Shown here piece by piece: positions 17,903 to 26,282 of a stretch of DNA of 64,000 nt. Every line of letters starts with the position of its first letter. Position 1 is the first letter of the stretch. Source of the DNA: Paraburkholderia fungorum. Lineage in GTDB: Bacteria > Pseudomonadota > Gammaproteobacteria > Burkholderiales > Burkholderiaceae. The notes below the pieces were generated by a model that did no database searches, was not told where the DNA came from, and saw only the letters and a list, made by a program, of their open reading frames with translations. The translations under genes and the position numbers were made by a program. The stretch lies in assembly GCF_900099835.1 (NCBI RefSeq), contig NZ_FNKP01000001.1, positions 2,294,001-2,358,000 of the forward strand. Reading direction: 5' to 3'.

Positions 17903-18781
17903 TCAGTAAACCCCCGCCTCCCCCGCCGGACGATTCTTGAAGCGTTTGTGCACCCAGTAATATTGATCAGGAATCCGTCTTACCTGCGTTTCCAGAAACT
18001 CGGTAATTCTGCGGGCATCGACCGATACATCGTCGGACGGGAAGTTGCTCAGCGCGTCGAAAATGGTCAGCTTGTAGCCGCGATAGTCCGGCAGCACTTC
18101 CGTCACGAACGGCACCACGCGCGCATTGCCCGCCCGCGCCATCCGCGAGACGGACGTCAACGTGCAGGCTGGTACGCCGAAAAACGGCACGAATACGGAA
18201 TCGCGCATGCCAAAGTCCATATCGGCTGCCAGCATCACCGGCGTGCCCTCGCGCAGCGCCCGCAACGCGCGCCGCACGCTGTCGCTGCGCGGAATCATCT
18301 CCGTGCCGAAACGGCCGCGCTGGCGCTTCGCCATTGCGTCGAGCAGCAGATTCGACATCGGCGTATAGAGCGATGCAACCGGATGACGCGTCGAATACAT
18401 CATGCAACCCGCCTCGATGCCGACGAAGTGGAAGCCCACGAAGATCGTCGGCTGGGCCTGCACATCGTCGAGATCGATCGCGCTTTCGACTTCGACAAGC
18501 CGCGCCAGCGCCTGCGCGTTGCCGAACCATTGCGGCCCGCGCTCGACATAACTGCGGATCACATGACAGAAGTGCGCGCGCGCGAGACGTTCGCGCGCGT
18601 CGTCGCTCATATCGGGAAAACACAGCTTCAGATTGGTATGCACGACGCGTCGGCGTGTGCTGGGAATGCGGTACAGCAGTGCGCCGATACCCGTACCGAT
18701 TCGCGCGACGACCCCATACGGCAGGAACGCAAACGCGCGCAACAGACCTGTCATCAGACAGATGAGAATTCGACTTTTCAC
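17903..18781 (-). CDS. lpxL: Lipid A biosynthesis (lauroyl/myristoyl) acyltransferase
   Basis: 292 aa from a GTG at 18779-18781 (VKSRILICLMTGLLRAFAF); ATG 18754 is the alternative, and a longer frame to 18886 has no support. The LpxL/HtrB family signature is present: an N-terminal hydrophobic anchor, RRRVVHTNLKLCFPD, the catalytic H-x4-E motif in VGFHFVGIEAG, and the DMDFGMRDSVFVPFFG segment. The enzyme adds a secondary acyl chain from acyl-ACP to Kdo2-lipid A at the inner membrane. It is convergent with the efflux operon. LpxL versus LpxM/LpxP chain specificity cannot be told from sequence. Confidence 0.85.
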   Translation of the reverse strand: MKSRILICLMTGLLRAFAFLPYGVVARIGTGIGALLYRIPSTRRRVVHTNLKLCFPDMSDDARERLARAHFCHVIRSYVERGPQWFGNAQALARLVEVESAIDLDDVQAQPTIFVGFHFVGIEAGCMMYSTRHPVASLYTPMSNLLLDAMAKRQRGRFGTEMIPRSDSVRRALRALREGTPVMLAADMDFGMRDSVFVPFFGVPACTLTSVSRMARAGNARVVPFVTEVLPDYRGYKLTIFDALSNFPSDDVSVDARRITEFLETQVRRIPDQYYWVHKRFKNRPAGEAGVY

Positions 18782-19164
18782 AAGGCTGGAACCCGGTGGA
18801 TGCTGGATGGTGAACACACCGGACACGGCAATTTCAACATTGCCAGCGAGCGAGGTGACGAGCAAGGTGAACCGTGCGCGCGTCAAACCGGGTCTTGCGC
18901 TGCGCGTTCTGAAGAGGGACGCCCCGCTTGCGGCGGGACGCTGTGGTGCCGAGGCCGATCCCGTTTAGGAATCGGGCGTCCTGTCAGGGACCCTGGGTGA
19001 ATGCACCGCAGGCGTGATTAAAGCACACCGCGAATGCCGGGAACAAAAACTGCTGGACCGCTGCCGGCGTTACGCTTCGTAAGCCTTACTGGGCAGGGTT
19101 TGGTGCTGCTTTCAAAAACTTGCATGCGCGCCTGGCCGAAGCCAGTACGCGCATGCATCAGGCA
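18782..19164. other. Intergenic region without a recognised gene
   Basis: These 383 bases lie between the start of the acyltransferase gene and the end of mrcA. They contain the acyltransferase promoter region and, at 19113-19157, the mrcA terminator. No supported ORF or RNA gene was seen. Confidence 0.5.
19113..19157 (-). terminator. Strong rho-independent terminator of mrcA
   Basis: On the minus strand the outer stem TGCATGCGCG/CGCGCATGCA and inner stem CTGGC/GCCAG with loop TTCG are followed by AAGTTTTTG. It starts eight bases after the mrcA stop. Confidence 0.85.
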
Positions 19165-21651
19165 TCAAGGCTTGTTCGACTCGAACAGGTCCATGATCTC
19201 TTTCTTCTCGTTCGACGAGACGCTCGGCGGCGGCACCACCGGCGGCGTCATGCCCGCCGGGCCGACACCGCCCACTGCATCGGTCGCACCTGCGGTCGGA
19301 TTCGCCGAATCGAGGCCGATGCTGGCGACAAACCCATTACCCGGCGTCATGTTCGTGAAAAACAGCTCGCCGTCGACCGAGGTCACGCCGTCCGGCTGCG
19401 CCATTTCCGCTTGCGGCACGCCGCGCAATGCACGCTGCATGTACTCGACCCAGATCGGCAACGCGAGCTGCGCGCCGAACTCACGGCTGCCGAGGCTCTT
19501 CGGCTGGTCATAACCCATCCACGCAACCGCCACCAGCGACTGCTGATAACCGGCGAACCAGCCGTCTTTCGCGTCGTTGGTCGTACCCGTCTTGCCCTGC
19601 AGGTCCGAGCGATGCAGCACGTTGGTGCCCGCGCCCGTGCCGGCCGTCGCGACCGAATGCAGCAGGCTGTTCATCACATAGGCGTTACGCGGTTCGAGCG
19701 TGCGCGGCGCATCGCGACCCGCCGTCAACGGCTGGGCCTTCGACAGCGGCTGACCGCGTGCGTCCGTCACTTCGCTGATCAGATACGGGTTGATCCGGTA
19801 GCCACCGTTCGCGAATACCGAATACGCACCCGCCGATTGCAGCGGCGTGACGAGCCCCGCGCCGAGCGCCATCGGCAGATACGGCGGGGTCTTGTCGGCG
19901 TCGAAACCGAAACGCTGCGTAACGAAGTCCTGTGCGTACTTGGTGCCGATGAACGACAGAATGCGGATCGACACGAGGTTCTTCGACTTCTGCAACGCGA
20001 GGCGCATCGGCATCGGACCGTCCGGCTGGTCGTCGTCCTTCGGCTCCCACGCGTCGCCGCCCGGCGTGCTCGGCGGGAAGTAAAGCGGTGCGTCGTTGAT
20101 GATCGTGGCCGGTCCGAGACCCTTGTCGAGCGCCGCCGAATAGATGAACGGCTTGAAGCTCGAACCCGGCTGACGCCATGCCTGCGTCACGTGATTGAAC
20201 TTGTTCTTGTTGAAGTCGAAGCCGCCCACCAGCGAGCGGATCGCGCCGTCCTGCGGCGTGAGCGACACCAGCGCGCCCTCCACTTGCGGAAGCTGCGTGA
20301 TCTGCCAGTTGTCTTTATCGTCGGCGACCACGCGCACGATCGAGCCTTCCTTGATCTTCGTCGCCGCCGATGCACGCGCGCTCAGCGCGCCCGCGACGAA
20401 GCGCAGACCGTCGCCGCTGATCGTCACCTGGGTGCCGTCGACCAGTTGCGCCTTGACCTGCTTCGGACTCACGTCCGTCACGACGGCGGCGATGATCTCG
20501 CCGTTGTCCGGGTGATCGGTGAGCGCGTCGTCGATCGTCTGATCTCGGTCGTCGCCCGGCGCAGGCAGTTGCACGAAACCTTCCGGCCCGCGATAACCGT
20601 GGCGCCGCTCGTAGTCCATCACGCCTTTACGCACCGCCAGATAAGCAGCGTTCTGATCGGCGGAATCGATCGTGGTCGTGACGTTCAGACCGCGCGTATA
20701 AGTTTCGTCCTTGTATTGTGCATACATCATCTGCCGGACCATTTCGGCGATGTACTCCGCGTGCACGCTGTACTCGTTGCCCGGATTGCGCGTGTGAATC
20801 TCTTCCTTCACCGCCTGGTCGTACTGCTCCTGGCTGATGTATTTCAGCTCCAGCATGCGCCGCAGAATGTATTCCTGGCGGATCTTCGCGCGCTTCGGAT
20901 TGACGACCGGGTTATACGCGGACGGCGCTTTCGGCAAGCCCGCGAGCATCGCGGCCTCGGCCAGCGTGATGTCTTTCAGATCCTTACCGAAGTACACGCG
21001 CGCAGCCGATGCGAAGCCGTAGGCGCGCTCGCCCAGATAAATCTGGTTCATGTACAGCTCGAGAATCTGGTCTTTGGTCAGCGCGCGCTCGATCTTGTAC
21101 GCGAGCAGCATTTCGTAGATCTTGCGCGTGTAGGTCTTTTCGCTCGACAGGAAGAAGTTGCGCGCCACCTGCATCGTGATCGTGCTCGCGCCCTGCGATG
21201 CGCCACCGTGCGCGAGATCGGCGAAACCAGCGCGCAGAATGCCCAGGAAGTCGACGCCGCCGTGCTCGTAGAAGCGATAGTCTTCGATCGCGAGCACGGC
21301 TTTTTTCATCTGGTCGGGAATGTCCTCGAAGCGCACGAGGCTGCGCCGCTCGTCGCCGAATTCGCCGATCAGCACGTGGTCGGCGGTGTAGACCCGCAGC
21401 GGCACCTTCGGACGATAGTCGGTCAACGCGTCGAGCGACGGCAGTTGCGGCCCCATCACCACGAGCGCATAGCCGACGATCAGCGCGCCCACCACCGCGA
21501 GCGTCGCGACCAGGCTGACAAACCAGATGACGAGCGTCGAGCCGATCGAACGGCGCGCGGGCTCGGCGTCGCGTCCTGGAGTGCGTTGGTAGGAGTCCCG
21601 GTCTTCACCGGCCGGAGAATGGGAGGAATGCGGTCGTTTGATGATTGGCAT
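19165..21651 (-). CDS. mrcA: Penicillin-binding protein 1A, bifunctional transglycosylase/transpeptidase
   Basis: 828 aa from the ATG at 21649-21651 (MPIIKRPHSSHSPAGED). One membrane anchor lies at about 38-62. The GT51 glycosyltransferase domain carries EDYRFYEHGGVD with catalytic Glu123. An OB-like insert lies at about 385-450. The transpeptidase domain has SSFK (catalytic Ser497, Lys500), SKN near 555 and KTGTT near 715. It polymerises and crosslinks peptidoglycan in the periplasm. The C-terminal tail is Pro/Val-rich (PPVVPPPSVSSNEKKE). A strong terminator follows. Confidence 0.95.
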   Translation of the reverse strand: MPIIKRPHSSHSPAGEDRDSYQRTPGRDAEPARRSIGSTLVIWFVSLVATLAVVGALIVGYALVVMGPQLPSLDALTDYRPKVPLRVYTADHVLIGEFGDERRSLVRFEDIPDQMKKAVLAIEDYRFYEHGGVDFLGILRAGFADLAHGGASQGASTITMQVARNFFLSSEKTYTRKIYEMLLAYKIERALTKDQILELYMNQIYLGERAYGFASAARVYFGKDLKDITLAEAAMLAGLPKAPSAYNPVVNPKRAKIRQEYILRRMLELKYISQEQYDQAVKEEIHTRNPGNEYSVHAEYIAEMVRQMMYAQYKDETYTRGLNVTTTIDSADQNAAYLAVRKGVMDYERRHGYRGPEGFVQLPAPGDDRDQTIDDALTDHPDNGEIIAAVVTDVSPKQVKAQLVDGTQVTISGDGLRFVAGALSARASAATKIKEGSIVRVVADDKDNWQITQLPQVEGALVSLTPQDGAIRSLVGGFDFNKNKFNHVTQAWRQPGSSFKPFIYSAALDKGLGPATIINDAPLYFPPSTPGGDAWEPKDDDQPDGPMPMRLALQKSKNLVSIRILSFIGTKYAQDFVTQRFGFDADKTPPYLPMALGAGLVTPLQSAGAYSVFANGGYRINPYLISEVTDARGQPLSKAQPLTAGRDAPRTLEPRNAYVMNSLLHSVATAGTGAGTNVLHRSDLQGKTGTTNDAKDGWFAGYQQSLVAVAWMGYDQPKSLGSREFGAQLALPIWVEYMQRALRGVPQAEMAQPDGVTSVDGELFFTNMTPGNGFVASIGLDSANPTAGATDAVGGVGPAGMTPPVVPPPSVSSNEKKEIMDLFESNKP

Positions 21652-22144
21652 GACTGGAATAGTGGGCGCATAACTGAACGCCTTTCTGCCCGCGCTCATG
21701 GCGCGCGCATGGGTCGTGATCGAGCATCGTAGCCTGAGGCGTGAATCACCGCGCGGCCCTCAGCCCCCGGCCAGCCGCACGGCACGCCAGGGAGCTTGCC
21801 CGGCGCAACGTAACAGCGCATTTTAAAGAAATCAAGCACGGTCCAAGCTAGTTTTTTTGTAAGAATTCCCTTCGCGGCGCGCGCGGCTGTATTTCCTGGT
21901 ACGCACAAACCCGCCCCGGGCGGCGCGCGGGACTTATCAACAGAAACTGTGCGCAGGCCTGTGGACAAATGCCGAGGAAACGCTACAACTCGTTGATGTC
22001 ACGGGATTTTCACGCGACGCCCGTTCCGCATCGGCGCAACTCGTCATATGATGGACCGACGCGTGCAAAGACACCGGAACGCGCGACGGCGTATGCCACA
22101 TGCACGCCTTGACCCGCCAATGCCAACAAGTATGCGAGCCGATC
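21652..22144. other. Divergent intergenic region between mrcA and an RHH gene
   Basis: This 493-base gap must contain both promoters. A T-rich stretch lies near 21850. At 21933-21968 the ends of a 36-bp element (TTATCAACAG and CCTGTGGACAA) match, in inverted orientation, the arms of the repeats at 17.5-17.8 kb. No ORF is supported. Confidence 0.5.
21933..21968. repeat. Divergent inverted copy of the 36-bp DnaA-box-like repeat
   Basis: The reverse complement starts TTGTCCACAG and ends CTGTTGATAAG, matching both arms of the copies at 17473-17822, while the central 15 bases differ. Confidence 0.4.
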
Positions 22145-22816
22145 ATGAACAAGCCCAGTGAGCGTATCGTCGTCTTCGTCACGACCGCTCAGAAACGCGC
22201 GATCACTGCCACTGCCGAGAATCTGGGCATCAGCGTCAGCGAACTGATGAGGCGCGCGGTGCTCAGCTTCGGCGCCACTAGCGAACAGGTGAAGGCGGCG
22301 AGCATCGTCGACCGGCTGCGCGCGCCCCGCGCGCCGGATGCGCTCAACGCGGCGTTGCAGCGGGTGGCGCGCGGCACGCGGCACGCTCGCGCGGCATTGC
22401 CGGCGGCACTGCAGCCACGCGACGACAGCGAAGCCGACGCGCACGCACCTCTATCGGCCGACGACGCTGCAACGACCGCTTCCGTCAATTCCACGGAAAC
22501 GGCCCATCCGGCGGCGCGCTCCGCAGCCGATCCAAAAGTATTGCCCGACACGCTCAAACCGGCCGGGTTTGCCCCGCTGCTTCCCGCGGGCATTGCCGCC
22601 GCTCTCGCCGCCGAAATCGACGAGGAAGCCGCCGCGACCGCCGAGGCCGTTGCCCGTGTTGCCGCAGCCAAAGCAGCTGCCGACGATCCCGCCCCCACGC
22701 AAGCCGATAACGACGCGCAATTGCGCAGCGTGTTGAAGCGCCCGCGCCTCGACACCAAGCGCGAAGACGACGATCCGCTCGGCGATCCGAGCACCGAAGG
22801 CGGCCGCTTCGCCTGA
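22145..22816 (+). CDS. Ribbon-helix-helix-like protein with long Ala-rich tail
   Basis: 223 aa from ATG 22145. Residues 1-45 (ERIVVFVTTAQKRAITATAE, then NLGISVSELMRRAVLSFGA) look like a MetJ/Arc-type RHH fold: one beta strand followed by two helices with the G-x-S-x-S-E-L-x-R-x-A pattern. After residue 60 the chain is Ala/Asp/Pro-rich and probably disordered, apart from a helix-prone AAALAAEIDEEAAATAEAVARVAAAKAA segment, and it ends acidic. It could be a DNA-binding regulator. No partner gene or family was recognised. Confidence 0.55.
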   Translation: MNKPSERIVVFVTTAQKRAITATAENLGISVSELMRRAVLSFGATSEQVKAASIVDRLRAPRAPDALNAALQRVARGTRHARAALPAALQPRDDSEADAHAPLSADDAATTASVNSTETAHPAARSAADPKVLPDTLKPAGFAPLLPAGIAAALAAEIDEEAAATAEAVARVAAAKAAADDPAPTQADNDAQLRSVLKRPRLDTKREDDDPLGDPSTEGGRFA

Positions 22817-23337
22817 ACGAAAACGTTCGCTTATTCCGCTCGCCGCGCACGCACGGTTTGCACGGCGAAGCACGTCATTGTCTCTGCCTGATTCAAGTGA
22901 TGAATCAGCTTTCGATATTGCAAGCTAAAGGCGATTAAAGATCGTCGCGCCTTATTCGTATTCGGTGATGAAACTCCGTTTAAGCGCGAATTACCGATGT
23001 GTCGCAACCCCGCGCACAGTCACGTCATCGACACCCAGCGCATGCAAAGTGGTGAACATTGGCATCGCGCCCTTTAAGCCGAAATTAAGAAAGCCCATGG
23101 TGTAATATCCGCCAGCCGCTTAATGACAACCACGCGCTTTAACATTCACTTCAACATTTACAACTGCCACTTACCATTCATCGAACAATTTATCGTTTCG
23201 CTATTGCAATCGAAGAGTACGCCCCGAACTCCGGTCCGAACGTTGCGCAGCATCCCGCGCAGCGGCGTAAAGTAGCAGTTGAAAGTAGTTGAGCGCGTGA
23301 GATATTCAGCGCCGACACCATTCTCTGGAGGTTTTTC
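22817..23337. other. AT-richer intergenic region before pspA
   Basis: These 521 bases have visibly lower GC than the flanks, especially 22900-23200, and presumably hold the pspA promoter. I looked for a sigma-54 -24/-12 pair as in enterobacterial psp operons and found no good match. No ORF is supported. Confidence 0.45.
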
Positions 23338-24018
23338 ATGTCGCTTTTTGACAGCATTTCGCGCACGCTCAAAGGTCTTCTGAACGACGCAGCCGACTCC
23401 GTGCAAGACCCGTCGCGCGACTCGCGCCAGATCGTGCGCGAACTCGACGACAGCATCGGCAAAGCCGAAAATTCGCTGATCGAGATTCAGGCTCAGGTGG
23501 CCACGCAGCAAAGCAAGCGTGACGTGGCGGCCGACAAGGCGAAGAAATACGAAGACGGCGCAAAGCGCGCGCTGCAATCCGGCGACGAAGCACTCGCTCG
23601 CGAAGCTCTCGGCGCGCAAGCTACTGCCGAAGCCGAACGCGATGCGCTGACGAAAGAACTGACTACGCTTGAGCCGTCGGTTGCTCAACTGAAGAGCCAG
23701 ATCGACGACATGCGCAGCCGTCGCAACGACCTGAACGCACGCTCGAACATCCTGCAGGCAAAGCAGCAGATCGCGCAGGCCAAAGATACGGCGGCCACCG
23801 CGTTGGGCGGCATCGGCGGCAAGAATCTGTCCGAAGATTTTCAGAAGCTCGAAGACAAGGTGGCGTTGTCGAATGCACGTTCGGACGCACGTCTGAATTC
23901 CGCCGACCAGAAAAGCGGCAAGGCGCTCGACGACAAGCTCGCGGATCTGAATCGCGGCCCGTCCGTCGAAGACCGTCTCGAAGCATTGAAGAAGCAGCTC
24001 AACACGCCGGCCCAGTAA
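23338..24018 (+). CDS. pspA: PspA/IM30-family phage-shock protein
   Basis: 226 aa, with CTGGAGG before the ATG. The sequence is almost entirely heptad-like coiled coil from residue 25 to 190, starting SLFDSISRTLKGLLNDAADSVQDP and continuing with DSRQIVRELDDSIGKAENSLIEIQAQVA, characteristic of PspA/IM30. Family members bind stressed inner membrane through an amphipathic N-terminus and form ESCRT-III-like oligomers. The neighbours are not pspBC; instead a TPR/transmembrane protein follows 130 bases downstream in the same direction. Confidence 0.85.
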   Translation: MSLFDSISRTLKGLLNDAADSVQDPSRDSRQIVRELDDSIGKAENSLIEIQAQVATQQSKRDVAADKAKKYEDGAKRALQSGDEALAREALGAQATAEAERDALTKELTTLEPSVAQLKSQIDDMRSRRNDLNARSNILQAKQQIAQAKDTAATALGGIGGKNLSEDFQKLEDKVALSNARSDARLNSADQKSGKALDDKLADLNRGPSVEDRLEALKKQLNTPAQ

Positions 24019-24148
24019 TTGCGTCGGCAGTACATACCGGCGTCTGTGTCTGCATCAGACGTCCGGTATGCCGGCCGAAGCAGTACGTTGCAACACACGG
24101 CCACCGGAAACGACTCAAGGAGACGGGCGCCACGCGCCCGGCCCGCAC

Positions 24149-25324
24149 ATGAAAAAATTTCTCGCCACCGCCTTCGCTTCAGCGCTGTTCGTATCGGCTG
24201 CGGCGTTCGCGTTGCCCACCGCGCAGCAGATCGAATCGGCAATGTCGCAAGGCAACTGGCAGCAGGCCGACGCCGGTCTGAGCGAAGTGCTGCAGGCGCA
24301 TCCGAACAATGCGCGCGCGCATTATCTGTATGGCCAGGTTCTCGATCGCGAAGGCCGTTATGCCGACGCACTGGCTCAGATCCAGCAGGCCAAGACGCTC
24401 GATCCGCAAATCCGCTTCACCGATCCCACCCGTTTCGCACAAACCGAGGCGCGCGTCCGTCGCGACGCGGAACGTGCGGGCGGTCTCAATGGCAACAACA
24501 CTACCCGCGCCGCGAATCCGTTCGCGCAGCAGAATGCGCCTGCTGTGCAGCAACAATCGGCGATGGCGTCGCAAGCGCAACAACGGCATGGTCCGGGAGT
24601 CGGTATGTGGATCGGCATCATTATTCTGATCGGTGTGATCGCGCTGGTACTGCGCTGGACGCTGCGCCGCGCCCGCACTCAGGAAGACACGCGCGCGGAC
24701 GACGATCGTCGTGTGCAACTCAAGCGTGCCACCGAGTTGCTGAACACCGTGCGTTCGCTGAAGCTCGACGTGAAACTCTCTACTGCGCCTGGGCACGAAG
24801 CGCTGGAGAAGGAAGTCGAAGCGGCTGAAGATCAGTTGCGCGGCGTGGTCGAAGGCCTGTCGAATGGCAAGAACCCATTGCCGCCGTATCAGCTCGACGA
24901 ACTCGAACAACGCGTCGGCAGTCTGCGTGCGCGTGCGGACGGCAAGCCCGATCCGTATGCGGCGTCCGCGAATACCCAGCAGTCGTCGTATGCGCAGGAA
25001 GCCGAACGATTCGGCAATCCGCCGCAAGCGCCGTATCAGCAACAGCCTCAACAGGTCATCGTGCAACAGGGCGGCGGTGGTTTCGGCGGTGGCATGGGCG
25101 GCCTGCTGACCGGCGTGCTGCTGGGCGAAGCGCTGAACTCGGGGCGTGAGCGCGTCGTCGAGCGCGATGTGATCGTCGACGATGATTCGCGTCGCCGTGG
25201 TAACGACAACGGTAACGGCGGCCTCGACTTCGGCCAGGGCTCGAACGACTGGAGCGATGGCGGCGGAGGCGGCGGAATCGATATGGGCAGCAACGACGAT
25301 TCGGGCGGCTGGACGGATACCTGA
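24149..25324 (+). CDS. Exported TPR protein with one transmembrane helix and Gly/Asp-rich tail
   Basis: 391 aa from ATG 24149. A signal peptide is present (MKKFLATAFASALFVSAAAFA). TPR-like helices follow (about 22-95, with NWQQADAGLSEVLQAHPNNARAHYLYGQVLDREG), then a Gln/Ala-rich linker and one transmembrane segment (about 151-172, GMWIGIIILIGVIALVL). A charged helical domain comes next (about 175-270). The C-terminus holds QQQPQQVIVQQ, a GGGFGGGMGGLLTGVLLGEAL glycine-rich membrane-active stretch and an Asp/Gly-rich end. The arrangement places the TPRs in the periplasm and the tail in the cytoplasm. Its place behind pspA suggests a membrane-stress partner; function unknown. Confidence 0.65.
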   Translation: MKKFLATAFASALFVSAAAFALPTAQQIESAMSQGNWQQADAGLSEVLQAHPNNARAHYLYGQVLDREGRYADALAQIQQAKTLDPQIRFTDPTRFAQTEARVRRDAERAGGLNGNNTTRAANPFAQQNAPAVQQQSAMASQAQQRHGPGVGMWIGIIILIGVIALVLRWTLRRARTQEDTRADDDRRVQLKRATELLNTVRSLKLDVKLSTAPGHEALEKEVEAAEDQLRGVVEGLSNGKNPLPPYQLDELEQRVGSLRARADGKPDPYAASANTQQSSYAQEAERFGNPPQAPYQQQPQQVIVQQGGGGFGGGMGGLLTGVLLGEALNSGRERVVERDVIVDDDSRRRGNDNGNGGLDFGQGSNDWSDGGGGGGIDMGSNDDSGGWTDT

Positions 25325-25356
25325 TTCACGCCGCAAGCAGAATCTCCGCTCAAATA

Positions 25357-25396
25357 AAAAACAGGCTCCGTACGATGAACGGAGCCTGTTTTTTTT
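25357..25396. terminator. Bidirectional rho-independent terminator
   Basis: AAACAGGCTCCGT and ACGGAGCCTGTTT form a 13-bp stem with a seven-base loop, A-tract before and eight Ts after. It serves the TPR gene on the plus strand and the convergent TetR gene on the minus strand. Confidence 0.9.
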
Positions 25397-25435
25397 ATGC
25401 GCGCGTGTTCCACCCGCGTCTTCCTACGCGCAATC

Positions 25436-26119
25436 TCAGCCCGAGGTCTGCGCCCTCTCCGCCTCATGCTGCGCAAGCAGCATCGAACCCGCAAACAGCC
25501 TGACGATAAAACGCTCCGCATAAGCAATCAGCGCATCGCGCCTGGCGGTATCCGCGTCGATATACTCCGCCGACAGATGGAACAGTTGCAGCACGATCTG
25601 CGTGCAGACTTCGTCGACAGTTTCGCGTGAGAGCGTCGGCATCAGCGCCAGTTGCACGACGTCGTCCGCCATTTCCGCCGACACGTCGTGCAGATTCGCG
25701 CGCACCGCCTCGCGCAACGCCGGCGACGTGCCGTGATACTCGACCAGCGCACTCTGAAACGCCGCCCGGTTCTCCAGCGTGAACGCAAAAAAAGCCACGC
25801 ACGCGCGACGCGGCACGCTCAGCGGTTCGTCATGCGCGGCGAGCCAGCGCTCACGCCGTAGCATCGGCCGCAAACGCCGGCTGACCGACTCGACCGCCTC
25901 GACCGCGAGATCGTCGAGCGCGCTGAAATGACGGTAAAACGTATTCGGATTCAGCCCCGCCTCACGCGCAATTTCACGCAGACCCAGGCTCGCGAAACTG
26001 CGTCCGCCCGCAGTCAAACGCAGCGCGGCTTCAATCAGCTTGCGCTTGCCCGCCGGCAATTCCCGCACAACGGCGTGGCTTAGATCGGCGACGAGCGCCG
26101 CTTCGGGGGCGGATTTCAT
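25436..26119 (-). CDS. TetR-family regulator, FabR-like
   Basis: 227 aa. The HTH region (KRKLIEAALRLTAGGRSFASLGLREIAREAGLNPNTFYRHF, about residues 25-65) is followed by an all-helical ligand domain that includes HLSAEYIDADTARRDALIAYAERFIVRLFAG. The 'SLGLREIAREAGLNPNTFYRHF' recognition helix is typical of FabR-like repressors of lipid genes. It is divergent from a monooxygenase-hydrolase pair, which I infer to be its target; an inverted repeat sits at 26202-26241. Confidence 0.8.
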   Translation of the reverse strand: MKSAPEAALVADLSHAVVRELPAGKRKLIEAALRLTAGGRSFASLGLREIAREAGLNPNTFYRHFSALDDLAVEAVESVSRRLRPMLRRERWLAAHDEPLSVPRRACVAFFAFTLENRAAFQSALVEYHGTSPALREAVRANLHDVSAEMADDVVQLALMPTLSRETVDEVCTQIVLQLFHLSAEYIDADTARRDALIAYAERFIVRLFAGSMLLAQHEAERAQTSG

Positions 26120-26201
26120 GAGCTTTCAATCACCGTGCGACAGGTACGTTTAACAGTAGCGTTTAATAGCAGCACTCTAAACGATCTTGACGCGAAGTGT
26201 A

Positions 26202-26241
26202 CAGTTGTCTACCCTGCGATTTATGCTCAGGTAGACAGGTG
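26202..26241. promoter_or_regulatory. Inverted repeat between the TetR gene and the monooxygenase
   Basis: TTGTCTACC and GGTAGACAG are exact-core reverse complements (TGTCTACC/GGTAGACA) separated by 16 bases, with two mismatches when extended to 12-13 bases. It lies 45-80 bases upstream of the monooxygenase start. Direct copies of CGTTTAA also occur at 26146-26165, close to the TetR start. Confidence 0.45.
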
Positions 26242-26282
26242 TGCACGTCTGCCAATACGAGCAATATCTGAAATTCCACCCC

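Noticed and set aside
19120..21732. 870-aa open frame opposite mrcA
   Set aside because: Antisense shadow; residues are Arg/His-rich without domain features, while mrcA carries all PBP motifs.
22817..23337. Sigma-54 promoter of pspA
   Set aside because: TTGGCATCG at about 23057 has the -24 half only; the expected GC at -12 is missing.
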